18,870 bases of DNA, taken from the NCBI GenBank assembly GCA_964352615.1, contig CAYGSG010000054.1:1-18870 (forward strand), read 5' to 3'. A program made the position numbers and the translations under genes. The DNA is from OFTM382 sp964352615 (GTDB lineage Bacteria > Planctomycetota > Phycisphaerae > Phycisphaerales > UBA1924). Positions 5,918-13,498 of this stretch are shown here, piece by piece; the first letter of the stretch is position 1, and the number at the start of each line of letters is the position of its first letter. The notes under the pieces were generated by a model that saw only the letters and a list, made by a program, of their open reading frames with translations, was not told where the DNA came from and did not search any database.

Positions 5918-6853
5918 TCAGTCGAAGACCGCAGCCGAGGTCGGGACATCGACCGAGCGGAGCCTGAGCGTGGTCTCGACGCGGAAGTTGGACTGCGTCG
6001 TATGCCGCTCGGCAAAGAAGAAGTGCAGCGAGTACGTCTCGCCGTCGTGCAGCCAGTTCAGCCGGTCCAGATCGATCCGCTGGCTCTCGGCGCCGTGTAC
6101 GCCGCCGAGGTCGATCACCAGTTTGCCATCGATGAAGACCCAGACATCGTCGTCACCGATGAACGTGAACTGCTGGCCCGAGTCGGCCTCGTAGATGAAC
6201 TCCGTCTCCAGACTAAATGTGAAGTGGAAGTTCTTGTTGGTGTTGTTGTAGTTGCCGTACAACTCACCGTTAATCGGGAAGAAGCCGCCGCGATCGGAGA
6301 AGAGTGGGTCGGTGCGGTCGTCAAAGACGTACTTGTTGGTGCCTGATTCTTGGCGAAGCGTGATCGGCTGGGCCATCGATACATTCACGCCCGGCACGTC
6401 GCGGAACCACTGGCTGAAGCTCTCGGCCGTGTGGGCGCTGCGCCCCTCGCCTTCCTTGGCACCGGTCTGGTCGCCCGGCATGGCGTCGATGTACTCGCGC
6501 GGCGAGAGAATCGGCTGGCCCGAAGAATCCTTCCACTTGCTCGTGACCCGTCGGCCACGCGTCTTAAAGACAGGCCGGCCACCGGCATCAAGCTCGTCCT
6601 GCACCATGTCGGTGTACAGGCCGTACGACCCGCTGCCGTTGGCGCGCTCGGGCCTCCACTGGAAGTCGATGTGCCCGCCATCGTGCTCGCGGGCACGGAA
6701 GTCGCGGACCACCCCGTCCAGCACAAGCATTTCAGGCAAGTCGGCCTGCCCCTCGCCGAGGTCACCCTGAGCGGATGCCACCCCAGCAGTCATGCCCACG
6801 AGGGCGATCATCATGCAGTTCAGCGATTGTCGAGTAACACGTGATACGGTCAT
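5918..6853 (-). CDS. Secreted fibro-slime domain protein
   Basis: This encodes 311 aa. The ATG at 6853 is chosen because GGGAGGA (6862-6868, 8-nt spacer) precedes it and it begins a signal peptide ending in GVASAQ near residue 29; the frame extends upstream without such signals. After the leader, LDGVVRDFRAREHDGGHIDF (45-64) and the block from about 185 to 297 match the fibro-slime domain described from Fibrobacter succinogenes adhesion proteins and Dictyostelium slime proteins. That block includes GDDDVWVFIDGKLVIDLGG at 233-251, HDGETYSLHFFFAERHTTQS at 269-288, and a final beta strand. The fold is PA14-like and usually extracellular, often binding carbohydrate or adhesive matrix. No C-terminal sorting signal (dockerin-like or PEP-CTERM) is present. 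The gene is monocistronic and diverges from murA. Confidence 0.88.
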   Translation of the reverse strand: MTVSRVTRQSLNCMMIALVGMTAGVASAQGDLGEGQADLPEMLVLDGVVRDFRAREHDGGHIDFQWRPERANGSGSYGLYTDMVQDELDAGGRPVFKTRGRRVTSKWKDSSGQPILSPREYIDAMPGDQTGAKEGEGRSAHTAESFSQWFRDVPGVNVSMAQPITLRQESGTNKYVFDDRTDPLFSDRGGFFPINGELYGNYNNTNKNFHFTFSLETEFIYEADSGQQFTFIGDDDVWVFIDGKLVIDLGGVHGAESQRIDLDRLNWLHDGETYSLHFFFAERHTTQSNFRVETTLRLRSVDVPTSAAVFD

Positions 6854-7058
6854 TGGAAGAATCCTCCCGGCTTGAAAGTGCGAACCCGGGCAGACACTCC
6901 AAACCGCTGCCCGCGAGTGCCAGCCTTCGCCCATTCGGCCCGCCAAACCCCGGTGGCTCTGGCCCGATTGGGCCGCTTATCCGGACCCGGCTTTCGCCAC
7001 GCGGTCCATCCAGTGCGGTAGCATGCACCCGCTAGCGCTCATCCCAAGGAGGGGACGC

Positions 7059-8411
7059 ATGGATTGCTTTGTCATTCAAGGAGGCGAGCCGCTCGAAGGC
7101 CGTCTTCGCATCAACGGCTCCAAGAACGCGGCCCTGCCGCTGCTCGCAGCCTCCATCCTCACCGATCAGCCCGTCACCCTGCTCGACTGCCCGGACCTCT
7201 CCGACCTGCGCAACATGCTCATGCTGCTGGGCGAGCTAGGCGTCGATCGGATCAACCAGCGCCCGCCCGGCGTAGCCGAGCGTGACGCCGACGATCCCGG
7301 CACGGTGGTGCTTCAGGCCGATCCGCAGGGCTCGACCCACGCACGGTACGACATCGTGCGCACCATGCGGGCCGGCATCTGCGTGCTCGGGCCGGTGCTC
7401 GCCAAGCGTGGCAAGGCCCGCGTTTCGCTGCCAGGCGGCTGCTCGATCGGTGATCGACCCATCGACCTGCACCTGCGCGGGCTCGAAGCCCTCGGCGCGC
7501 GCATCGAGCTCGACGATGGCGATGTCATCGCACACGCGCCGACGGATCAGCGCGGCAGGCACAGGCTCCGCGGCGCGACCGTCTTTCTTGGTGGACCCAA
7601 CGGCTCGACCGTGCTGGGCACCGCCAACGTCATGTCCGCCGCAGCTCTGGCCGAGGGAACCACGGTCATCGAGTGCGCCGCGTGCGAACCAGAGATCGTC
7701 GATCTGGCCGCGATGCTCACCGCGATGGGCGCACGCATCAGCGGTGCGGGCTCTCCACGCATCACGATCGAGGGCGTCGAGCGCCTCGCCGGCTGCGAGC
7801 ACCGGGTGATTCCTGACCGCATCGAGGCCGGCACGTTCATGGCGATGGCCGCCATCACCAAGGGACGGCTCGAACTGACCAACTGCCCGCTCGATGCGCT
7901 GCTCGCATTCAACGCGGTGCTGGGCGAAGCGGGCATCAACATCCAGCGACTCGATACCGGCGACCCCATGCGCGCGCATTGTGTCATCGATCAACGCGAC
8001 CGCCCCAAGCCTGCCGTGGTCACCACCCAGCCCCATCCGGGTTTCCCGACCGACCTGCAGGCACAGACCATGGCGATGCTCGCGCTGGCAGAGGGAAACT
8101 CGGTCGTCACCGAGCGCATCTTCCCTGAGCGGTTCTTGCACGTCGCCGAGCTGACGCGCATGGGCGCCAAGCTCTACCGCCAGGGCGGCACGGTCGTGGT
8201 CTCGGGTGTCGACAAGCTCCGCGGCGCACCCGTGATGGCCAGCGACCTTCGAGCCTCGGCTGGTCTGGTCATGGCCGGGCTTGCCGCCGAGGGCACCACG
8301 GTTGTCAACCGCGTCTACCACCTCGACCGTGGCTACGAACGGCTTGAAGAACGGCTCGCGCCGCTCGGAGCCAAAATCGAGCGTGTGGATGAACGCGTCG
8401 CGGCGGTCTGA
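7059..8411 (+). CDS. murA: UDP-N-acetylglucosamine 1-carboxyvinyltransferase
   Basis: This encodes 450 aa. The ATG at 7059 follows AAGGAGGGG (7046-7054); an upstream in-frame ATG at 7023 lacks support. MurA transfers enolpyruvate from PEP to UDP-GlcNAc, the first committed step of peptidoglycan synthesis, in the cytoplasm. Key features visible are Lys22 in RINGSKNAALP, Cys128 in LPGGCSIGDRPIDLH (E. coli Cys115, the fosfomycin target), and the C-terminal block DLRASAGLVMAGLAAEG followed by HLDRGYERLEERL. The protein is about 30 residues longer than E. coli MurA, partly through an insert near residues 64-86 (NQRPPGVAERDADD). The Cys is retained, not Asp. A murA gene fits peptidoglycan-containing planctomycetes. 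Confidence 0.97.
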   Translation: MDCFVIQGGEPLEGRLRINGSKNAALPLLAASILTDQPVTLLDCPDLSDLRNMLMLLGELGVDRINQRPPGVAERDADDPGTVVLQADPQGSTHARYDIVRTMRAGICVLGPVLAKRGKARVSLPGGCSIGDRPIDLHLRGLEALGARIELDDGDVIAHAPTDQRGRHRLRGATVFLGGPNGSTVLGTANVMSAAALAEGTTVIECAACEPEIVDLAAMLTAMGARISGAGSPRITIEGVERLAGCEHRVIPDRIEAGTFMAMAAITKGRLELTNCPLDALLAFNAVLGEAGINIQRLDTGDPMRAHCVIDQRDRPKPAVVTTQPHPGFPTDLQAQTMAMLALAEGNSVVTERIFPERFLHVAELTRMGAKLYRQGGTVVVSGVDKLRGAPVMASDLRASAGLVMAGLAAEGTTVVNRVYHLDRGYERLEERLAPLGAKIERVDERVAAV

Positions 8412-8413
8412 AG

Positions 8414-8425
8414 CCGACCGGTCGG
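8414..8425. other. 12-bp perfect palindrome between convergent murA and ptsH
   Basis: CCGACCGGTCGG fills almost the whole 14-nt gap between the murA stop (8409-8411) and the ptsH stop on the other strand (8426-8428). There is no loop and no T-run, so a strong terminator is not evident. It may be part of a weak bidirectional terminator, a protein-binding site, or chance. Confidence 0.4.
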
Positions 8426-8698
8426 TCAGTCCTCGTCGAAGCCGGATTCGATCAGCCGCTTGAGCGCGTCGCAGGCATGCTGGGCATCGCCGCCGTCGGC
8501 CTCGATGTCCAGCGGCGTGCCCTTGGTCGCCGCGAGCATCATCATCTGCATGATCGACTTGCCGTCCACGCTTTCCCCGTCTTTGCTCACCGTGATCTTC
8601 GACTTGAACCCGCTCGCGGTCTCGACGAACGACATCGCCGGCCGGGCGTGCAGCCCGAGCCTGTTGACGATCTTGACGGTTGTGCGAACCGTGGCCAC
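8426..8698 (-). CDS. ptsH: Phosphocarrier protein HPr
   Basis: This encodes 90 aa. The start is a GTG at 8698 with GAGGAG at 8707-8712 (8-nt spacer); a nearby ATG is out of frame. HPr carries phosphate from enzyme I to EIIA proteins. His17 lies in the phosphorylation motif NRLGLHARPA (equivalent to His15), and Ser48 in GKSIMQMMMLAA corresponds to the regulatory Ser46 used by HPr kinase. The length and alpha/beta layout fit. It is the third gene of an hpf-ptsN-ptsH series, 58 nt after ptsN. With no sugar permease nearby, it more likely works in the regulatory nitrogen-type PTS (an NPr-like role) than in sugar uptake, although the retained Ser leaves HPr-kinase control possible. Confidence 0.95.
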   Translation of the reverse strand: MATVRTTVKIVNRLGLHARPAMSFVETASGFKSKITVSKDGESVDGKSIMQMMMLAATKGTPLDIEADGGDAQHACDALKRLIESGFDED

Positions 8699-8756
8699 CG
8701 CATGGGCTCCTCAAGGGTGTTTCGTGCGAGCGAACGGGAGCGAATCCGCGTGAACG

Positions 8757-9233
8757 TCAGCCCGGCAGGTGGTGGCCATCGGCCTCGGCGAGCAACGCTC
8801 GGACCTCGGCCACATCGGATGTTTGGCGGAGGAACCGTCTGAACGTGTCCTTGCTCAGGTTGCGGAAGATCACTTCCATCGCCTGCAAGTGCTCCTCGGG
8901 GCGTTCCGCCGGGCTCAGCAGCAAGAAGATCGAGAAGACCGGCTGCTGGTCGAGGGCTTTGAAATCAACCCCTTTGGGGCTCAGCCCGATCGCCGCGGCC
9001 ATCTTCGAGACGCCTTCGAACTTGACGTGCGGCACGGCCACGCCCTTGCCAAAGCCCGTCGAGCCCTTGCGCTCGCGCTGAAGCACGGACTCGATCAACG
9101 CGTCGCGGTGCTCGGCTCCGATCGCGCCCGAGTTGATGAGCGCGTCTACCAGCTCGCCGATCACGCCGTCGCGGTCGGAAGAGGAAGCCGGTGCGACGAT
9201 CGCGTTCTCTGCCACAAGGTCGGTGAGGTTCAT
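8757..9233 (-). CDS. ptsN: PTS EIIA-type regulatory protein (PtsN-like)
   Basis: This encodes 158 aa from the ATG at 9233, with only a weak ribosome binding site (AAGAGA). It is a complete PTS EIIA domain of the fructose/mannitol/nitrogen class. The phospho-acceptor is His69 in GKGVAVPHVK, and RERKGSTGFG (53-62) and PAERPEEHLQAMEVIFRNL (107-125) are the flanking conserved segments. There is no transporter IIB/IIC domain. Stand-alone EIIA next to hpf is the classical EIIA-Ntr arrangement, in which the phosphorylation state regulates potassium, nitrogen and stress functions by protein contact. The gene lies between hpf (41-nt gap) and ptsH (58-nt gap), so the three are probably one operon. Confidence 0.92.
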   Translation of the reverse strand: MNLTDLVAENAIVAPASSSDRDGVIGELVDALINSGAIGAEHRDALIESVLQRERKGSTGFGKGVAVPHVKFEGVSKMAAAIGLSPKGVDFKALDQQPVFSIFLLLSPAERPEEHLQAMEVIFRNLSKDTFRRFLRQTSDVAEVRALLAEADGHHLPG

Positions 9234-9274
9234 GGTGGGGTCTCTTGGCTCGTCCGGGCTGGTGGAACGTGCGA

Positions 9275-9586
9275 CTAACGGTGGTGCCCGGGCTTGAGCT
9301 TCTCCTTGAGGTCCTTGAGTTGCCTGGCCGCCTTCTGGCAGGCCTGTTCGATGAGCTTGTAGAGGTCGTCGCCCAGCACCCTCGCCACGATCGTTTCGTG
9401 CCGCTCGACTTCAACCATGACTTCAACCTCGAAGGTGTCGTGCCCGTGGCTTCCCTCTTTGGCGATGGTCATGGTGATCTGCTGGGTCGCACCAAAGAAC
9501 TGCGTGAGTTTCTCGAGCTTCGCCTCGGCGTGGCTGCGGATCGCTTCGGTGACCTCCAAATGACGCCCTACCACGTCGATCCGCAT
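9275..9586 (-). CDS. hpf: Ribosome hibernation-promoting factor, short form
   Basis: This encodes 103 aa. The ATG at 9586 is preceded by AAAGGA with about 7 nt spacing and matches the typical N-terminus MRIDVVGRHLEVTEAIRSHA. The frame continues upstream but without support. The beta-alpha-beta-beta-beta-alpha layout of the YfiA/HPF family is visible, with KLEKLTQFF in helix 1, acidic strands (FEVEVMVEVERHETIV), and the basic helix DLYKLIEQACQKAARQLKDL at the end. The family binds the 30S decoding region and blocks translation in stationary phase. It is the short form, without the C-terminal dimerisation domain of long HPF. It leads the hpf-ptsN-ptsH cluster; rpoN, which usually precedes it in proteobacteria, is replaced here by a DUF502 gene. 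Confidence 0.95.
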   Translation of the reverse strand: MRIDVVGRHLEVTEAIRSHAEAKLEKLTQFFGATQQITMTIAKEGSHGHDTFEVEVMVEVERHETIVARVLGDDLYKLIEQACQKAARQLKDLKEKLKPGHHR

Positions 9587-9671
9587 GCCGATTCCTTTCG
9601 TCGTGAGCGCGGGCCATCCCTGGCACGCAGCAACAAACGCTCGGCTCGCAACAGCCACCGAGCCAATAGCG

Positions 9672-9677
9672 AGTATA
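9672..9677 (-). promoter_or_regulatory. Candidate -10 element for the hpf-ptsN-ptsH operon
   Basis: TATACT on the minus strand lies 85 nt before the hpf start, in the 111-nt gap after the DUF502 gene. It is one of few A/T-rich hexamers in this GC-rich stretch. No convincing -35 is found at 16-18 nt, so this is only a candidate. Confidence 0.3.
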
Positions 9678-9697
9678 CCCCGCCAGTCGCCCGCTCC

Positions 9698-10567
9698 TCA
9701 GCCCTGCGAGCCGGGCTCCAAAGCCTTGGCACCGTCGCCCTTGGGTACCGCTCGGCCCTGGATCGGGTCGTCCGGCGAGAGCACCCCCGCCGAGATCACG
9801 TACCGCAACGCCTCTTCCACGCTCATCGTCATGGGCTTGGCTTCATCGCGGCGGAAGTTGACCACGAACCCTGTCATCGGCGTCGGCGAGGTCGGGATAA
9901 ACACGCTGACCACGTCGCTCTGGGCGTGCTCGCGGAGTTCCTTGAACCCGTCGCTCGTGAGCAGCCCGATCGTCCAGATGCCCTTACGCGGGTACTCGAC
10001 CAGCACGACCTGCGTGAACGCCTTGGACGAGCTCTCGCCGAAGATCATCTCCACAACCTTCTTGACGTGCGGGTACAACTGCTTGAACCCCGGTATCTGC
10101 GCGATGAGCTGTTCGATCCGGTGGTAAAGCCGCTTGCCCAGGTACCCGCCCAGCACCAGGCCCGCGAAGTAGATCGTCACCACCGCCACCGCGAGGCCGA
10201 TCAGGTTCATCCCCGGCGTGCCGTCCCACCAGTCCTTGAACTGCTGGCGCCGAATGCGTTCCTCAAGGGCCTGGTCGGTCACCCGTGTCGCGCTGGGGCC
10301 GCTGAGCTGCGCACGCTCGCGAACCATGTCCGCCTCGGTGACGCGGAACATGGCCGGCAACTGCTCGTTCGACCAGATCCGCGGCGCCGCCTCGATGACC
10401 ACCACGCGGATGCCCGTGTTGATCGGAGCGCCCACGTTGTTCAGCACGAACAAAAAGAGCTGGTAGATAATCCACAGCGTCAGCACCGAAGGCAGAAGGA
10501 TCGCAAGCCCCCGGCCGAAGAACCGACGAAAGTCGCTGCCGAATGTCTTTTCCTTGCGACTGCTCAT
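9698..10567 (-). CDS. DUF502 family membrane protein
   Basis: This encodes 289 aa from the ATG at 10567, with GGAAGG a few bases upstream. Two membrane helices are clear (about 20-43 and 121-144), separated by an approximately 75-residue polar segment that is longer than I expect for this family. The C-terminal half has the DUF502 signature: a G.G...G segment, PGFKQLYPHVKKVVEMI (159-175), FTQVVLVEYPRKGIWTIGLLT (184-204), VFIPTSPTPMTGF (222-234), and MSVEEALRYVISAG (248-261). The function of DUF502 is not established; plant homologues (COV proteins) affect vascular patterning. The protein is probably in the cytoplasmic membrane. It precedes hpf on the same strand with a 111-nt gap and may be a separate unit. 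Confidence 0.9.
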   Translation of the reverse strand: MSSRKEKTFGSDFRRFFGRGLAILLPSVLTLWIIYQLFLFVLNNVGAPINTGIRVVVIEAAPRIWSNEQLPAMFRVTEADMVRERAQLSGPSATRVTDQALEERIRRQQFKDWWDGTPGMNLIGLAVAVVTIYFAGLVLGGYLGKRLYHRIEQLIAQIPGFKQLYPHVKKVVEMIFGESSSKAFTQVVLVEYPRKGIWTIGLLTSDGFKELREHAQSDVVSVFIPTSPTPMTGFVVNFRRDEAKPMTMSVEEALRYVISAGVLSPDDPIQGRAVPKGDGAKALEPGSQG

Positions 10568-10715
10568 CGGCCTTCCATCCCACGCGGGGCCGCCCCGCCC
10601 GTTGCGATCGGGCGTGGGCCAGATTGGGCGCTCGGCCCGGTCTCACTTATGGGCTCGGCCGAGGCCGGATTTCGCGCCGCGTTCTACAGAAGCGCCGCAG
10701 GGCGAAAGAAAGAAA

Positions 10716-10789
10716 TGGGCCTAACAGGACTCGAACCTGTGACCTCACCCTTATCAGGGGTGCGCTCTAGCCAACTGAGCTATAGGCCC
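10716..10789 (-). tRNA. tRNA-Ile(GAT)
   Basis: On the minus strand this folds as a 74-nt tRNA with acceptor GGGCCTA/TAGGCCC and discriminator A. It has D arm AGCTCAGTTGGCTAGAGC, anticodon stem CACCC/GGGTG with loop CTGATAA (anticodon GAT), and T arm CAGGTTCGAGTCCTG. CCA is not encoded. It is a free-standing tRNA-Ile, not inside an rRNA operon. On the minus strand a T-rich stretch (TTTCTTTCTTTC) directly follows the 3' end and may help end transcription. Confidence 0.97.
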
Positions 10790-10824
10790 GTGGCCCTCGG
10801 CGACGGCTCCGGGCTCGGGTCACC

Positions 10825-10852
10825 AGTATAGAGCCCTGCGCGCCCGGGTCAC
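10825..10852 (-). promoter_or_regulatory. Sigma-70-type promoter for tRNA-Ile
   Basis: On the minus strand GTGACC (10847-10852) and TATACT (10825-10830) are separated by 16 nt. The -10 box ends 35 nt before the tRNA. The -35 matches consensus at four of six positions. The position, upstream of a tRNA that must be strongly expressed, makes this the best promoter candidate in the window. Confidence 0.55.
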
Positions 10853-10906
10853 GCCCATCGCGCCCCGACCCTCGCATTCTCGCTCGAGCCCGCTCGGCTG
10901 GGCTCC

Positions 10907-13498
10907 CTACCTGATCGTCTGCTCCCCCGGCAGGCCCAGGTAGTGCTCGACCAGACCGCCCAACAGCTCCCGCAGCCGAACCGGGCGCTGGCCCTCGGCT
11001 CGCCTGCGCGCGCCGATCGCAAACAGCAACGCCCACTGCCGCCGCAGTATGCCCAGCCGCCAGCCCAGCGGCCGGTCCGGCGCGTAGAGGTGCGTCGCCT
11101 CGCTGGTCGTGCCGTTCAGCTCGATCACCGCCAGGCCCTCGCCCCGCCTGAGCTGCTCCTCGGTCTCGCACCGCAGGTCAAATCGGCCAAAGTCCATGCC
11201 GCCAGCCTCGAACGTATCGGCAAGCCCGGTCAGGGCCGCGCACAGCTCGGGCGTTGCAAGCTCCGAACCGTCGTCGAATCGGCAGCCTTGGGCGTGGTTG
11301 CCCGCGATACCAAGCGCGATGCGCGCGCCAGCAGGGTCGATCGTGTCACGGTCGGCGCCGAGCCTCGCCAGCAGCACGCCGGCTTGGAGCCTCAGCCGTC
11401 GGTCGCGCAGCACAAGCTGCTCACGCGTGCGCACGCCGTCGGCCTGAACGGTGGGCAGCGTCTTGGTCGTGATCCCGAACAGCGCGCCCGTGCCATCTGG
11501 CTGGCGGTGCCACAGCACGCCGAATTCGCGTGGCCCGGGGTGGTACCGCTGCACCACGATCGCGCGTGGCATCGATCGGCAGTACCGCTCGACGTCCTCG
11601 GCCGATCGCGCCCGGCGCACCCCGAAGCCGTGCATGCCCGAGTTGGGCTTCAGAATCACCGGCCAACCGCCGAGCGCCGGATCGGTCTCGACGAGTGAAG
11701 CAATCGTGCGCGCCCGTTCGCGCGGGCTCGGGCCGGGTTCGACGAGCTTGGCGGTGAGGGCCGAGCCGCCCGCGCGTTCAAGCGTGTTCTGAATGAACGC
11801 CTTGGACTCGCCGATCACTCCGCCGCCCATCGGCATGCCCGGATTGGCGCACGTCCACGTCATCGGGCCGTGCCTGGCCGCAAGTGCCATGAGCTTCGGC
11901 GAGATGAGCAGGTAGTACGCCCACGTCAGCCAGAACTCATGCGTACGAAGGCGGGCGAGTCGGGCTGCAAAGCGCTGCCTGCCGACACGCGTGGCAAGCT
12001 GCACCGCTGTGCGCACAACGATGCATGCGATAATCAGTACCGCAATCGGCTGCGCCGTGCCGGGCAACCAGCCGAGCCTCGGCTCGATGGTCAAGACGGT
12101 GACCACCGCTGCGAGCTGCGTCAGCGCGATCCAGAGCATGGCACCAGTGAGTGAACCCGCCGCCCAGCGAGCGCTCGGCGCTGCTGCGATGCGACCGGCG
12201 CTAAGCCCCGCCTGCCGTTCCCACGGCATGAACCGAAGCCGAGCCGCGGTGCGTGCAGGGTCCGCGTGCGCACGACGGATCCACAGCGATGCCTCGCCGG
12301 GCGAGAGCTTCGTCCGCCTGCCGTGGAGTTCGAGTATCCCGATGAACAGGCCCACGAGCCCGACGCCCACGTCCAGCCACAGCCACAGCACGAGCACCGC
12401 GACCACCGCTGCAGCCAGTTCGGGCCAACGCGCCGTCAGCAGCGCGATCAACACTGCAAGCGCCCACCACGGCAGCGATCGCACCAACCGTTCAACTGCA
12501 CTCGGCGGACCAACCGGCGACAGGTCCACCACATCCGTGCGAGCCATCACATTCGGCGCATCATGCCGATTGAAGTGGGGGACTAGATGCGTCGCGGCCT
12601 CCTCGGCCTGCATGAACGGGATGAAGTGGCTCGCGTCGAGCATCACCAATCGGCTCTCGGGCATCAGCCGGTGGTGCAGCTCGGCTCCCCACGCGGGCGT
12701 CAGAAAGTCGTGCCTGCCGTGAAGAACGAGCGTCGGCGTGCGCACGGAGCGCATGATCGCCCCATTTGGGCGCAGGTCGGAGTCATCGAAGTTGCGCAGC
12801 CAAGCGACATCATCTCGGCTCAGCGCGCCGAAATGCGGCGTGAGCCACCGCAGCGCCGCGTGCGCGCCGAGACCGAGCCGGTACTTGCTGTGCTCGAAAA
12901 AGTGACTGCCCGAGCCCTCGGCCTGCACCGCGCCGATCGAGGCCAGCAAGGTGAGGCTCGCGGTCCGCTCGGGCGAGATATCCGCGGCGTGCAGCGTGAC
13001 CGCTCCGCCGTTCGACCAGCCCACCAGGTGCGCACGTTCGAGGCCCAACGCATCGAGCATGGCCAGCACCGTGTAAGCATGCGAGCGTGCGCTCAGGTCG
13101 GGCAGGTCCTTATCGCTCTGGCCAAAGCCCGGCAGGTCGGGCGCGACGATGTGGTAGCCGGCTTGGTGGAGGCGCGGGCCAAGCTGGGCGAACCCGCTCC
13201 ACGAACCGGGCGAGCCGTGCAGCAGCACGACCGATGGCCGCTCGTTGGGCTGGCCCCATTGCTTGATGCGCACGCGTGCGGTCATTCCACCGGCCGGGCC
13301 GCCATCGGTCATGACGGGCAGCACGAGCCGGTCGTCTTTCGCGGACGGCGCGGGCTCGGGCCTTGTCGCGATCCACAGGTGCGACGCGAGCACGAGCAAG
13401 AGATAGAAGAAGGCAATGGCCCATGCGAGCCGTTGGCGATTGCGTGAGTTCGGCTCGCGCAGGACGGCATCGGTCGGTGACGTGGTTGGTTCAGGCAT
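10907..13498 (-). CDS. Alpha/beta-hydrolase / DedA(VTT)-like membrane / ATP-grasp fusion protein
   Basis: This encodes 863 aa; the ATG overlaps the rlmN stop (ATGCCTGA). A membrane anchor (about 24-44) precedes an alpha/beta-hydrolase (about 75-310) with HGSPG at 94-98, nucleophile Ser162 in GWSNGG, Asp264 in HGRHDFL and His291 in ASHFIP: a complete triad. Residues about 344-505 are several membrane helices; TKLSPGEASLW, RFMPWERQAGLSAGRI and the following helix resemble the second half of a DedA/VTT domain, although the first half seems missing. Residues about 515-863 resemble an ATP-grasp ligase: a lead-in ANPGMPMGGGVIGESK, LKPNSGMHGFGV with Lys617, then Asp774 and Glu793/Asn795 as metal ligands. 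ATP-grasp enzymes make carboxylate-amine or -thiol bonds, but the substrate here is unknown. The hydrolase and ATP-grasp calls are firm; the VTT call is inferred from pattern only. Confidence 0.82.
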   Translation of the reverse strand: MPEPTTSPTDAVLREPNSRNRQRLAWAIAFFYLLLVLASHLWIATRPEPAPSAKDDRLVLPVMTDGGPAGGMTARVRIKQWGQPNERPSVVLLHGSPGSWSGFAQLGPRLHQAGYHIVAPDLPGFGQSDKDLPDLSARSHAYTVLAMLDALGLERAHLVGWSNGGAVTLHAADISPERTASLTLLASIGAVQAEGSGSHFFEHSKYRLGLGAHAALRWLTPHFGALSRDDVAWLRNFDDSDLRPNGAIMRSVRTPTLVLHGRHDFLTPAWGAELHHRLMPESRLVMLDASHFIPFMQAEEAATHLVPHFNRHDAPNVMARTDVVDLSPVGPPSAVERLVRSLPWWALAVLIALLTARWPELAAAVVAVLVLWLWLDVGVGLVGLFIGILELHGRRTKLSPGEASLWIRRAHADPARTAARLRFMPWERQAGLSAGRIAAAPSARWAAGSLTGAMLWIALTQLAAVVTVLTIEPRLGWLPGTAQPIAVLIIACIVVRTAVQLATRVGRQRFAARLARLRTHEFWLTWAYYLLISPKLMALAARHGPMTWTCANPGMPMGGGVIGESKAFIQNTLERAGGSALTAKLVEPGPSPRERARTIASLVETDPALGGWPVILKPNSGMHGFGVRRARSAEDVERYCRSMPRAIVVQRYHPGPREFGVLWHRQPDGTGALFGITTKTLPTVQADGVRTREQLVLRDRRLRLQAGVLLARLGADRDTIDPAGARIALGIAGNHAQGCRFDDGSELATPELCAALTGLADTFEAGGMDFGRFDLRCETEEQLRRGEGLAVIELNGTTSEATHLYAPDRPLGWRLGILRRQWALLFAIGARRRAEGQRPVRLRELLGGLVEHYLGLPGEQTIR

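Noticed and set aside
7236..8714. Long minus-strand open frame opposite murA
   Set aside because: It is antisense to a clear murA with intact catalytic residues, its product is His/Arg/Gly-rich without any motif, and long antisense frames are expected in GC-rich genes.
12587..13447. Plus-strand open frame opposite the hydrolase part of the fusion gene
   Set aside because: Low-complexity product and no ribosome binding site; the minus strand encodes recognisable hydrolase motifs.
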